From NCBI GenBank assembly GCA_934371915.1, contig CAKROE010000054.1:1-16034 (forward strand): DNA of 16,034 nucleotides. The letters are read 5' to 3'. The notes below the pieces were generated by a model that saw only the letters and a list, made by a program, of their open reading frames with translations, searched no databases and was not told where the DNA came from. The position numbers were made by a program, and so were the translations under genes. Shown here in pieces: positions 1 to 6,760 of the stretch (position 1 is the first letter of the stretch; each line of letters starts with the position of its first letter). The stretch comes from an uncultured Blautia sp. (GTDB lineage Bacteria > Bacillota > Clostridia > Lachnospirales > Lachnospiraceae).

Positions 1-1114
1 TTTCTAAAATCTTCTCTCCCGAATATGGAAAAATACGGGTTCTGAAAGTTTCATTCTCCCAGATCGTATCTCCTTCCATGTTCAGTACCCGTGCTTCTTC
101 TGTTCTCTCCGAAGCTTCGCCTGTTTTCTTTTGAAGTTTTACTCCTTCATAACAGCGCAGAGCCTCCACACTATAAGGAAGACTGATTTTTCTTCCGCTC
201 TGATTTTCGTAAAGCTTCTGCACCTGTCGGATATGTCCCGCCGTAAGATCATTCCGGTGTCCGCTTAACCGCTCAAGGATTTCTCGCACCGTATAATTCT
301 GAAGAATCGTTTCTTTCGCAAAAAACGCCTGATTCAGAAGATATGTCCCGTCTTCTCCGGCGCAGCCCGCTGCCAGTTCTTCCGCTTTTGCTGTAAAAAA
401 TTCTTCCGCCTGCCTGAACAGCTCTGATGCCTCCGCCATATGCGCTATTGCCTTCGCATTGATTTCCTGCGTCATCAGTGGAAGAATGTGATGCCGGATA
501 CGGTTTCTTGTATAATCATCCTCAAGATTACTGCTGTCCGTCACCGATGGGATTCCCGTCTTTTTTATATAATCGACAATTTCATCCCGTTCTAAACATA
601 GAACCGGACGGATAAATTCACCGTTGACCGGTTTCAGTGCCGCCAGACCGCGGATTCCACTCCCTCTCGCAAGATGGTGGAGCATTGTTTCCGCAACGTC
701 ATTTTTATTATGTGCAAGTGCGATCCGCAGCTTCCCATCAGAAGATGTACATTTCTTTTTTTCTTCTTCAAATGCTGTTCTTCGCACTTTCCTGCCTGCT
801 TCCTCGGTTCCCATCTTCCATTCGGCAGCCAGTCGCGGCACATCATAATTATATACGCAGCACGGGAGTTTCCACTCTTCACAGATCGTCTGCACCGTTT
901 CCTGATCCCGCAGGGCTTCCTTTCCACGAATGCCGTGATTTACATGTACTACGCGCAGAGAACATTCATAATCTTCCCGAAGTTTTCGCAGAATATCCAG
1001 CATTGCCATGGAATCCGGTCCGCCGGAAACTCCCACGATCACAGTGCATCCCGGCTTTATCATTTCTGTTTCTGCAATATACTGTTTTACTTTCTGTATC
1101 ACCTGTTCCTGCAT
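1..1114 (-). CDS. tilS: tRNA(Ile)-lysidine synthase TilS (3' end outside window)
   Basis: TilS converts C34 of the CAU-anticodon tRNA-Ile to lysidine with ATP and lysine, so the tRNA reads AUA codons; it acts in the cytoplasm and is normally essential. About 371 codons are visible and the C-terminus runs off the left edge (the family is usually 420-480 residues). The PP-loop ATPase signature SGGPDS is at residues 30-35, the HVNHGIRG motif at 57-64, then an AHNKNDVAETML segment and the RNRIRH motif typical of the family. The ATG at 1114 follows a GGGAG sequence about 12 nt upstream and leaves a 21-nt gap after the spoIIE stop. No terminator separates the two genes, so tilS is at least partly read from spoIIE or from a promoter inside it. 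Identification is firm. Confidence 0.95.
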   Translation of the reverse strand, partial: MQEQVIQKVKQYIAETEMIKPGCTVIVGVSGGPDSMAMLDILRKLREDYECSLRVVHVNHGIRGKEALRDQETVQTICEEWKLPCCVYNYDVPRLAAEWKMGTEEAGRKVRRTAFEEEKKKCTSSDGKLRIALAHNKNDVAETMLHHLARGSGIRGLAALKPVNGEFIRPVLCLERDEIVDYIKKTGIPSVTDSSNLEDDYTRNRIRHHILPLMTQEINAKAIAHMAEASELFRQAEEFFTAKAEELAAGCAGEDGTYLLNQAFFAKETILQNYTVREILERLSGHRNDLTAGHIRQVQKLYENQSGRKISLPYSVEALRCYEGVKLQKKTGEASERTEEARVLNMEGDTIWENETFRTRIFPYSGEKILE

Positions 1115-1135
1115 TTACTCTTTTCTCCCGTGCTT

Positions 1136-2629
1136 TTATTTACGAACCACACTGGCAACCAAAACCGTCATATCATCTCTTGCGTGATAATCACTGTATC
1201 CCAGTACTCTTTCAAGGATTCCCCGGCTCACTTCGCGCGGTGTCTCATCCTGAATATCCATAATGATTTCTTTCATTGTTTCTTCTTCTCGCTCTCTCGG
1301 AAGAGCATCCAGCACCCCATCCGTCATCATGATCAGATAGTCTCCATGATAAAGTTTCCGTGAAGCCGTGTCAAAATCTGTCCTCTGCACCAGTCCTGCT
1401 GCAAGGCTTTCTGATGAAATTGCCTCTACCCAGTGGTCACGTTTGATAAATGTGGATGCAGCCCCTGCCTTGAGGAATTCGCAGATTCCCGTATAAAGAT
1501 CGACTGCACAGATGTCCACCGTAGAAAACATCCCATCCTGTCCTTTCAGCACAAGTGCAGAGTTTACCATACGGGCCGCCGCTTCCTGTGTAAAGCCTGA
1601 TTCCAGGAACTGCTCCAGAAGCTCCACAACGATCTCGCTTTCCCTGCAGGCATCCATACCGGATCCCATACCGTCAGAAAGGCACAGCACAAACTTACCG
1701 TCCCCCTCCTGCCGGCAGATATAATTATCTCCGGAAACTTTTTCATCTTCTCTCGTCAGCCTGGAAACTCCATACAGCATCTGATAACTGACATCCTCCA
1801 CAAAGTGAACCGTATGAAATTCACCATTTACAATACAACGGCTTCCCGCAGATGAGGTCATCGGAGACTCACATATCTCAGAAAGTATCTGCGAAATTTC
1901 CGTCATCGAAACGCACTGCCCGCTTCTTGCACGCATATTGAGAAAAATCTGCCGACGTCCTTCTGCCTTATCCATCACCCATGCCTGTTTCAGGATCACA
2001 TGACGCTTCCGCAGCATTTTACACAGTTCTTCCTGAAATTCCGGCTCCGCAGGGGAAATATCATAAAGGTCACTTGCCACCATCTCCATGATCCCGGCAA
2101 TCTCCGTAAGCTGCTGCGCAATGGCAAGTCTGCTCTCGATCATGCGGTTTGTCCACACCAGATTCTGCTTTTCATTTCGAAAATTACGCCGTAGCCCATC
2201 CAGATACTGGTACGATTTCCCGCATAATTCCGACCACTGAGCCCGGAGTTCGTCAAGTTTTTCTTCATTTCCCTCTTCCATTGCCCGGACAATACTCTCC
2301 ACACCTTTACACAATTCGGCCGAGCGAGTTTCCCAGCATAATTCCCGATGATAGCAGTTTCCACATACCTGTGCATTCGTCTCCACCAGAATATTTTCGA
2401 TCTGTCCACTGCTTAAAAATTCTTTTTTATAGGGCATTCCATAAAACGTATCTGCAAGCTTCTGAAACGATGCTGCATAACGTTCAACCTTTTCTTTCTG
2501 GGGATGCTCTTCACACAAAGAAAACGCTTCTTCTTTTTTTGACATTCTCCCCGTCAAAATAGTTTTTGCCATGTCCCGTAATATCAAAAGTACACTGATC
2601 ACGAGCATGGCAATTATCCATTCCTGCAT
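1136..2629 (-). CDS. spoIIE: Stage II sporulation protein E, PP2C phosphatase with a single membrane segment
   Basis: SpoIIE dephosphorylates SpoIIAA and so releases sigma-F in the forespore; in Bacillus it also sits at the polar septum with FtsZ. This protein has 497 residues. One hydrophobic segment is at about residues 4-18. A cysteine cluster (C89, C92, C98, C107) marks the central SpoIIE region, and the PP2C domain covers about 295-497. The metal-binding aspartates are all present: SGDN (D301), SDGMGSG (D319), MTDG (D437) and ARDDMTV (D485/486). Bacillus SpoIIE is about 820 residues with about ten membrane helices, so nearly the whole membrane domain is missing. The ATG at 2629 has a strong GGGGAGGGG ribosome site, and the 120 nt upstream are non-coding with a promoter, so a truncated gene call is unlikely. 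A stand-alone SpoIIE-like phosphatase is possible, but gene order (divIC before, tilS after) supports SpoIIE itself. Confidence 0.9.
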   Translation of the reverse strand: MQEWIIAMLVISVLLILRDMAKTILTGRMSKKEEAFSLCEEHPQKEKVERYAASFQKLADTFYGMPYKKEFLSSGQIENILVETNAQVCGNCYHRELCWETRSAELCKGVESIVRAMEEGNEEKLDELRAQWSELCGKSYQYLDGLRRNFRNEKQNLVWTNRMIESRLAIAQQLTEIAGIMEMVASDLYDISPAEPEFQEELCKMLRKRHVILKQAWVMDKAEGRRQIFLNMRARSGQCVSMTEISQILSEICESPMTSSAGSRCIVNGEFHTVHFVEDVSYQMLYGVSRLTREDEKVSGDNYICRQEGDGKFVLCLSDGMGSGMDACRESEIVVELLEQFLESGFTQEAAARMVNSALVLKGQDGMFSTVDICAVDLYTGICEFLKAGAASTFIKRDHWVEAISSESLAAGLVQRTDFDTASRKLYHGDYLIMMTDGVLDALPREREEETMKEIIMDIQDETPREVSRGILERVLGYSDYHARDDMTVLVASVVRK

Positions 2630-2663
2630 ATATTCCCCTCCCCTAATACTTTCCTAGAAAAAT

Positions 2664-2696
2664 ATTATAAGAAGGTTTCTTTAAAATATCTGTCAA
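2664..2696 (-). promoter_or_regulatory. spoIIE promoter, sigma-A type with 21-bp spacer; possible Spo0A site
   Basis: On the minus strand a perfect TTGACA (2696-2691) and a perfect TATAAT (2669-2664) are 21 bp apart. Such long spacing is characteristic of the Spo0A-activated spoIIE and spoIIG promoters of B. subtilis (established knowledge). Read on the plus strand, TCTGTCAAA (2689-2697), overlapping the -35, matches 7 of 9 positions of the Spo0A box TTTGTCGAA. A second TTGACA lies 17 bp upstream (2713-2708). The predicted start lies about 28-30 nt before the spoIIE start codon. Confidence 0.65.
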
Positions 2697-2750
2697 ACAA
2701 AGGCGGCTGTCAAGAAAAACTTTTCTGCAAAATCTGCTTTATTTCTTATG

Positions 2751-3065
2751 TTACTTCTCTTCTTCAAAAACGATCTCGTTTCCTTTGACGAGACCCAGCT
2801 TATCTCTCGCAACTTCTGCGATATATTCATCGGTCTGCATATATTCCTTCTGCTCGTCGATTTCTTTCGTCCGTTCCTGCTCATCCTCAATGGACTGCTG
2901 CAATGCGGCTGCCTTCGCATCATACACCGCAATACGGGCTTTCAGATTAGTACTCTGCACTGTCAGCCCAACCAGTAAAATCAGTACGACAATTGTAATT
3001 GCTGCCATACCCAAATAATTATTTGCTATTTTCCGTTGGCTTTTTCTCTTTCTTGACTTTTTCAA
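2751..3065 (-). CDS. divIC: Cell-division protein DivIC (FtsB/DivIC septum initiator)
   Basis: DivIC is a small bitopic membrane protein that joins FtsL and DivIB/FtsQ in the divisome and is needed for septum formation. The 104-residue protein has a basic N-terminus (residues 1-14), one membrane helix at about 19-37, a coiled coil at about 38-76, and the family's C-terminal DEYIAEVARDKLGLVKGNEIVF segment at 79-100. The start is a TTG at 3065 with a GGGG-containing ribosome site about 8 nt upstream; a later start would remove the cytoplasmic tail or cut into the helix. The first 47 nt overlap the end of yabQ, implying translational coupling. Neighbours yabQ and spoIIE match the classic Firmicutes order, except that the S1-domain gene yabR is missing downstream. 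Confidence 0.9.
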   Translation of the reverse strand: MKKSRKRKSQRKIANNYLGMAAITIVVLILLVGLTVQSTNLKARIAVYDAKAAALQQSIEDEQERTKEIDEQKEYMQTDEYIAEVARDKLGLVKGNEIVFEEEK

Positions 3066-3423
3066 AACGCCTGCCCCTTCTGAATCTCCTTTTGCACTTT
3101 TTTAAATGCCTATGTATTAAAATACTACATCTTTTTACCGGAAATAGCAACAGATTTAACAAATAATTTGCAAAAAAAACGCCAATCAGCACACCTGGCA
3201 GCAAAAACAGTCGAAGTTCTCCATAATTGCATCGAAACAGTGAAAAAAACAGCAGAAATCCGGCCGTCAGCCAGTACAGAAGATCCATTCCCGCCCTTAT
3301 CCCGTGTCTTCCAAAAAAATGATATATCAGCCCACAGACGATCCGATATGCAGCACACATCATTATGCCGCTCATAATTGCCCGAATAAAAAGAGCAGTC
3401 TCAAATTTCATGTAACTGCTCAT
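3019..3423 (-). CDS. yabQ: Spore cortex biosynthesis membrane protein YabQ
   Basis: YabQ is a mother-cell membrane protein needed for cortex formation in B. subtilis; its molecular activity is unknown. The 134-residue product has three to four hydrophobic stretches (about residues 7-35, 46-63 and 70-94), followed by a highly basic cytoplasmic tail (about 95-134) rich in Arg and Lys. The ATG at 3423 begins one base after the yabP TGA (TGA-A-ATG), so translation is coupled. A GGAT ribosome site lies inside the end of yabP. The basic tail is encoded by the same DNA as the divIC start, in another frame. Similarity is recognised from the membrane layout and gene order more than from a signature motif. 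Confidence 0.82.
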   Translation of the reverse strand: MSSYMKFETALFIRAIMSGIMMCAAYRIVCGLIYHFFGRHGIRAGMDLLYWLTAGFLLFFSLFRCNYGELRLFLLPGVLIGVFFANYLLNLLLFPVKRCSILIHRHLKKCKRRFRRGRRFEKVKKEKKPTENSK

Positions 3424-3424
3424 T

Positions 3425-3715
3425 TCAACGAAACATCCTTTTCAAAATGGACTCGTCTTTTTTGTGTGTATTTTTTGTAAGGTACGAAAGACTGTCCACG
3501 CGGCCTTCCACCTCTGCTTCGCCTTTCTCCAGATTCAGGTTTCTCACATGAAGCTGTTCTCCTTTCAGGAGTATCTTCCCTGCTTCCGACAGGAGAAGCA
3601 CTTCATTTTCATTAAAAGAATGAATATCCTGTATTCCGGTGATCACTGCTTTTCTCCGGTTTTCCAGCGAAAAGCGATGTACTCTGGCTGACTGTTTCTC
3701 TTCCATCCTGATCAT
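3425..3715 (-). CDS. yabP: Sporulation protein YabP (YabP/YqfC family)
   Basis: YabP belongs to a small soluble family required, with YabQ, for spore cortex assembly; it is made in the mother cell under sigma-E in B. subtilis. The 96-residue protein contains the family pattern of short beta strands: a HRFSLENRRKAVITGI segment (residues 13-28), then SFNENEVLLLSEAGKILLKGEQLHV (33-57), and EGRVDSLSYL near residues 70-79. Two starts are possible, the ATG at 3715 or the ATG at 3706 (residue 4). The first is kept because AAGGA at 3732-3728 is the only clear ribosome site before the pair, though the second has GATCAGG directly in front. A near-consensus sigma-E promoter lies just upstream. Confidence 0.88.
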   Translation of the reverse strand: MIRMEEKQSARVHRFSLENRRKAVITGIQDIHSFNENEVLLLSEAGKILLKGEQLHVRNLNLEKGEAEVEGRVDSLSYLTKNTHKKDESILKRMFR

Positions 3716-3738
3716 CCATTCAGCGTTTCCTTACTGAA

Positions 3739-3767
3739 AGTGTATGCCGCACCCACTCCAAATAGAA
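3739..3767 (-). promoter_or_regulatory. Putative sigma-E promoter of yabP-yabQ
   Basis: In the gap between rqcP and yabP the minus strand reads TTCTATT (3767-3761), a 14-bp spacer, then CATACACT (3746-3739). The sigma-E consensus is KMATATT, 13-15 bp, CATACANT. The -10 matches at every defined position and the -35 at five of seven. Transcription would begin near 3733, just ahead of the yabP ribosome site, which fits the known sigma-E control of yabP and yabQ. Confidence 0.6.
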
Positions 3768-3791
3768 GTATCCCGGACAGATCTCTCTGTT

Positions 3792-4031
3792 TTACAGATA
3801 ACGGAAAAGATTTTCTGCGTCTTCCTTGCGCACGGTATCTTTCACATCAAGAACTTCCACTTTTACATTTTTACTTCCGAACTGAATTTCAACCGTATCT
3901 CCTGCCTTCACCTGCGCAGATGCCTTCGCCGGCTTGTCATTGACCAGCACACGGCCGGCATCACAGGCTTCATTGGCAACGGTTCTTCTCTTGATCAGTC
4001 TCGAAACTTTCAGATATTTATCAAGTCTCAT
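3792..4031 (-). CDS. rqcP: S4-domain RNA-binding protein RqcP (YabO)
   Basis: RqcP (YabO) is a small S4-domain protein of bacterial ribosome-associated quality control. In B. subtilis it works with RqcH and tRNA-Ala to extend alanine tails on nascent chains of stalled 50S subunits. The 79-residue product begins MRLDKYLKVSRLIKRR, the canonical S4 opening, followed by a GRVLVND segment and a VKAGDTVEI strand. The ATG at 4031 is chosen over an upstream in-frame start at 4097 because GGGAGG lies 6 nt before it. The upstream extension would also be encoded by the hup terminator hairpin. The gene lies between hup and yabP, matching the mazG-rqcP-yabP order of Firmicutes. Confidence 0.92.
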   Translation of the reverse strand: MRLDKYLKVSRLIKRRTVANEACDAGRVLVNDKPAKASAQVKAGDTVEIQFGSKNVKVEVLDVKDTVRKEDAENLFRYL

Positions 4032-4058
4032 GTCTGCCTCCCGAATAAACTTATTGAT

Positions 4059-4088
4059 AAAAGAAAAGGGGGAACTGTACGTTCCCCC
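4059..4088 (-). terminator. Intrinsic terminator after hup
   Basis: Immediately after the HU stop the minus strand forms a perfect 8-bp stem, GGGGGAAC (4088-4081) with GTTCCCCC (4075-4068), closing a 5-nt loop. TTTTCTTTT (4067-4059) follows. This is a textbook intrinsic terminator ending the hup message. Only 27 nt remain before the rqcP start codon. Confidence 0.88.
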
Positions 4089-4103
4089 GAAATACATCTT
4101 TAA

Positions 4104-4379
4104 TTATGCATTTACCATGTCTTTCAGAGCTTTACCAGCTTTGAATTTCGGTGCTTTAGAAGCAGCGATTGTCATAGTCTCGCCTGTCTGTGGGTTTCTT
4201 CCTTCTCTTGCAGCTCTTTCGCTTACTTCAAATGTACCAAAGCCTACAAGCTGGATCTTTCCACCTTTTTTTAATTCGTCTGCTACAACATCAGTGAAAG
4301 ATTTTAATACAGCCTCTACGTCTTTCTTAGAAAGGTTTGTTTCTTTCGCCATAGCTGCTACTAATTCTGTTTTATTCAT
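4104..4379 (-). CDS. hup: DNA-binding protein HU
   Basis: HU is the abundant histone-like nucleoid protein; it works as a dimer that bends and compacts DNA. The 91-residue length is standard for the family. The N-terminal helical dimer region starts MNKTELVAAMA. The core VGFGTFEVSERAAREGRNP (about residues 45-63) leads into the DNA-clasping beta arm GRNPQTGETMTI, and the C-terminal PKFKAGKALKDMV helix is typical. The start has a strong GAGGAGG ribosome site. The gene has its own sigma-A promoter and terminator, so it is expected to be a short, abundant single-gene message. Placement between mazG and rqcP differs from the B. subtilis order, where the two are adjacent. Confidence 0.97.
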   Translation of the reverse strand: MNKTELVAAMAKETNLSKKDVEAVLKSFTDVVADELKKGGKIQLVGFGTFEVSERAAREGRNPQTGETMTIAASKAPKFKAGKALKDMVNA

Positions 4380-4451
4380 GGTGTTCCTCCTCTAAAAACC
4401 TCATTCTTATTTATTGCGTAATGCTTCCCGGCATATGCACGCTATTTACTA

Positions 4452-4480
4452 TATATATACTCTTTTCGTCAAATTGTCAA
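4452..4480 (-). promoter_or_regulatory. Sigma-A promoter of hup
   Basis: The minus strand has TTGACA (4480-4475), a 17-bp spacer and TATATA (4457-4452) within an alternating TA tract, so the exact -10 register is uncertain. It overlaps the region just after the mazG stop and drives hup with a leader of about 65 nt. A consensus -35 suits a highly expressed gene. Confidence 0.7.
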
Positions 4481-4491
4481 GGCTTTTCCGC

Positions 4492-4908
4492 TCACATCTG
4501 ATTCTCATGTGCAGTTTTATTATTTTTACTGTTGCTTTTTGCAGAGCGTTCTTTTGCTTTCAGTGCCTCCCAGGAAAGCGAACAAAGTTCTTCGTCATCC
4601 GGTGCAAAAATCTTCGGGTGTCGGAACTTCATCTTATCAGTGACACCGCATAATACCTCCTCGATCGTAAAAAGTCCTTCTTCCTGAGCGATCAGGCTGT
4701 GCAGCGCAACCTGAAACAATACATCCCCAAGTTCCTCACAGAGGTTGTCACTGTCTCCGGTTTCATTTAGCCGGTCGATCCCATCCAGCACTTCCTGCGA
4801 TTCTTCTACAAGATATTTCTTCAGGCTCTCATGCGTCTGTACGCTGTCCCACGGGCATTTCTTCCGTATCTCCCGGACAACTTCCATAAATCTGTCAAAT
4901 TCCTGCAT
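4492..4908 (-). CDS. mazG: Nucleotide pyrophosphohydrolase MazG, single-domain form
   Basis: MazG-family enzymes hydrolyse NTPs to NMP and pyrophosphate, clearing non-canonical or surplus nucleotides. The 138-residue protein begins with the family opening KKCPWDSVQTHESLKKYLVEE. The metal-binding glutamates are in EESQE (residues 35-39) and EELGDVLFQV (58-67), and KFRHPKIF is at 94-101. The C-terminal tail (about 121-138) is Asn/Lys/Ser-rich and probably disordered. In B. subtilis the equivalent YabN carries an N-terminal tetrapyrrole-methylase-like domain, which is absent here. The ATG at 4908 lies 15 nt after the stop of the phospho-sugar mutase gene, with AGGA in the gap, so the two are probably co-transcribed. 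Confidence 0.93.
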   Translation of the reverse strand: MQEFDRFMEVVREIRKKCPWDSVQTHESLKKYLVEESQEVLDGIDRLNETGDSDNLCEELGDVLFQVALHSLIAQEEGLFTIEEVLCGVTDKMKFRHPKIFAPDDEELCSLSWEALKAKERSAKSNSKNNKTAHENQM

Positions 4909-4923
4909 ATGCTCAAGTCCTGA

Positions 4924-6657
4924 TTATTTCATGGAGTCAACCATGTCAAGAACTGCCTTGCCCATGATATCGGATTTTTCATCTGCATCTGCAAGAGAAG
5001 TTCCTTTTACGCCATAGTAGAATTTTACCTTCGGCTCTGTTCCGGACGGACGAACGCATACCCATGCATCATCAGTCAGCTCATAATACAGAACATTGGA
5101 GTTCGGAAGACCGGTCGGCTTTACTGCTCCTGTTGCCACATCTGTAATGGTATCTGCCTTGTAATCTCTTACTGCTGTCACTTTATGTCCTGCAAATTCT
5201 GCCGGCGGATTCTGACGCAGAGAATTCATGATCTCCTGAATCTTCTGAAGTCCTTCGATTCCCTTCATGGTTACAGACTGGATTGCATCTTTGTAGTAAC
5301 CGAACTGATCGTACATTTCGATCATTGCATCCCACAGAGTCTTGCCCTGTGTTTTGTAGTATGCAGCTGCTTCGCAGAGTGCCATGGTCGCAACGATTGC
5401 ATCCTTATCTCTTGCATATGTACCGATCAGGCAGCCGTAACTTTCCTCGAAACCAAACAGATAAGTACCTTTTCCGCTGTTTTCAAATCCGAGGATCTGC
5501 TGTCCGATGAATTTGAATCCGGTCAGTACTTCGATCAGGTTTACGCCATAGCCTTTTGCGATTGCATCAGCAAGATTTGTGGTAACAATTGTCTTGATCA
5601 GTGCACCGTCTTCCGGAAGGCTTCCGTTTACTGCCTTGCGCTGGCTGATTTCATAGTTTGCAAGAAGACATCCGGACATGTTACCTGTCAGATCATGATA
5701 TTCGCCGTTTTTGTCTTTGACACGTACACCAAGACGGTCTGCATCCGGGTCTGTTGCAAGAACGAGGTCTGCGTCTACTTCTTTTGCAAGTTTCAGTCCC
5801 AGTTCGAAAGCTTCTGCTGCTTCCGGGTTCGGATAGCTGACAGTCGGGAAATCTCCGTCAGGAAGTTCCTGCTCTTTTACTACATAAACGTTCTCAAATC
5901 CGAGTTCTTTAAGGATTCTTCTTGCAGGGATATTTCCTGTTCCGTGAAGAGGTGTATAAACAATCTTGAGGTTCCTGCCCTCTTTCTCGATTGCATCCAT
6001 ATGGATGACCTGTTTCCTAAGTTCTGCCATATAAGCATCATCTACTTCTTTGCCGATCACCTGGAACAGACCAGCTTTTTCTGCTTCTGCCTTGTCCATG
6101 GTCTTAACGGTATTCCAGTCGGAGATAGCCTTAACCTCTCCCATGATACCGCTGTCATGCGGTGGTGTGATCTGTGCGCCGTCTTCCCAGTATACTTTAT
6201 ATCCGTTGTATTCCGGCGGGTTATGGCTGGCTGTTACGTTGATACCTGCCACGCAGCCCAGATGACGTACTGCAAAAGAAAGTTCCGGTGTCGGTCTTAA
6301 AGATTCAAAGATATAAGCTTTGATTCCGTTTGCTGCCAGACAGAGTGCTGCTTCCTCAGCAAATTCCGGAGACATATGGCGGGAATCGTATGCGATTGCA
6401 ACGCCCTGTGCTTTCTTATCTACTTTTGCGATGTAGTTTGCAAGTCCCTGTGTAGCTCTTCTGACTACATAGATGTTCATGCGGTTGGTTCCTGCACCGA
6501 TGATTCCACGCAGACCTGCGGTACCAAATTCCAGATCCATATAAAAACGTTCTTTTATTTCATTTTCGTCTTCTGAAATCCCTTTTAATTCCTCTTTTGT
6601 TGCTTCATCGAAGTATGGGTTTGCAAGCCACTGTTCATAAATTTCTCTGTAATCCAT
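4924..6657 (-). CDS. pgcA: Phospho-sugar mutase (alpha-phosphoglucomutase, PgcA type)
   Basis: This enzyme interconverts hexose 1- and 6-phosphates, most likely glucose-1-P and glucose-6-P, feeding UDP-glucose and glycolipid or cell-wall sugar synthesis. The 577-residue length matches the PgcA group. Four signature sites of the alpha-D-phosphohexomutase superfamily are visible: the phosphoserine loop TASHNP (residues 142-147, S144), the magnesium loop DPDADR (303-308), the sugar loop GFEESYG (402-408) and the phosphate-binding RPSGTEPK (536-543). The ATG at 6657 has AGGGAGG about 11 nt upstream. mazG follows closely. Phosphomannomutase or mixed specificity cannot be excluded from sequence alone. 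Confidence 0.94.
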   Translation of the reverse strand: MDYREIYEQWLANPYFDEATKEELKGISEDENEIKERFYMDLEFGTAGLRGIIGAGTNRMNIYVVRRATQGLANYIAKVDKKAQGVAIAYDSRHMSPEFAEEAALCLAANGIKAYIFESLRPTPELSFAVRHLGCVAGINVTASHNPPEYNGYKVYWEDGAQITPPHDSGIMGEVKAISDWNTVKTMDKAEAEKAGLFQVIGKEVDDAYMAELRKQVIHMDAIEKEGRNLKIVYTPLHGTGNIPARRILKELGFENVYVVKEQELPDGDFPTVSYPNPEAAEAFELGLKLAKEVDADLVLATDPDADRLGVRVKDKNGEYHDLTGNMSGCLLANYEISQRKAVNGSLPEDGALIKTIVTTNLADAIAKGYGVNLIEVLTGFKFIGQQILGFENSGKGTYLFGFEESYGCLIGTYARDKDAIVATMALCEAAAYYKTQGKTLWDAMIEMYDQFGYYKDAIQSVTMKGIEGLQKIQEIMNSLRQNPPAEFAGHKVTAVRDYKADTITDVATGAVKPTGLPNSNVLYYELTDDAWVCVRPSGTEPKVKFYYGVKGTSLADADEKSDIMGKAVLDMVDSMK

Positions 6658-6720
6658 ACGGAAAATACCTCCCTGTACATTGTATTTCCGATCATCTCTG
6701 ACCGTTATTTATGATTTCTC

Positions 6721-6726
6721 ATTATA
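6721..6726 (-). promoter_or_regulatory. Possible -10 element for pgcA
   Basis: A perfect TATAAT lies about 64 nt before the pgcA start, in the gap after the CotS-like gene. The hexamer at the proper distance upstream (TTCCTT) is a poor -35, so this is only a candidate. No terminator is visible between the CotS-like gene and pgcA, so some readthrough may occur. Confidence 0.3.
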
Positions 6727-6760
6727 CACCTGTTCCCCCGAAAAAGGAAGTACAATTCAC

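Noticed and set aside
637..1363. Plus-strand open frames of 208 and 229 codons
   Set aside because: They run antisense across the tilS and spoIIE ends, both of which carry clear family motifs.
2714..2750. Possible terminator after divIC
   Set aside because: The GCA/TGC pairing is only three base pairs; the T-rich stretch belongs to the region upstream of the spoIIE promoter.
3775..3797. Small hairpin ACAGA/TCTGT after the rqcP stop
   Set aside because: Only five base pairs and no T-run, so not supported as a terminator.
4032..4097. 22-residue N-terminal extension of rqcP
   Set aside because: It is encoded by the hup terminator hairpin, and a strong GGGAGG precedes the start at 4031.
5185..6300. 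371-codon open frame on the plus strand
   Set aside because: It lies wholly antisense to the phospho-sugar mutase, is rich in Cys, Phe and His as expected for a reverse-frame shadow, and has no recognisable domain.
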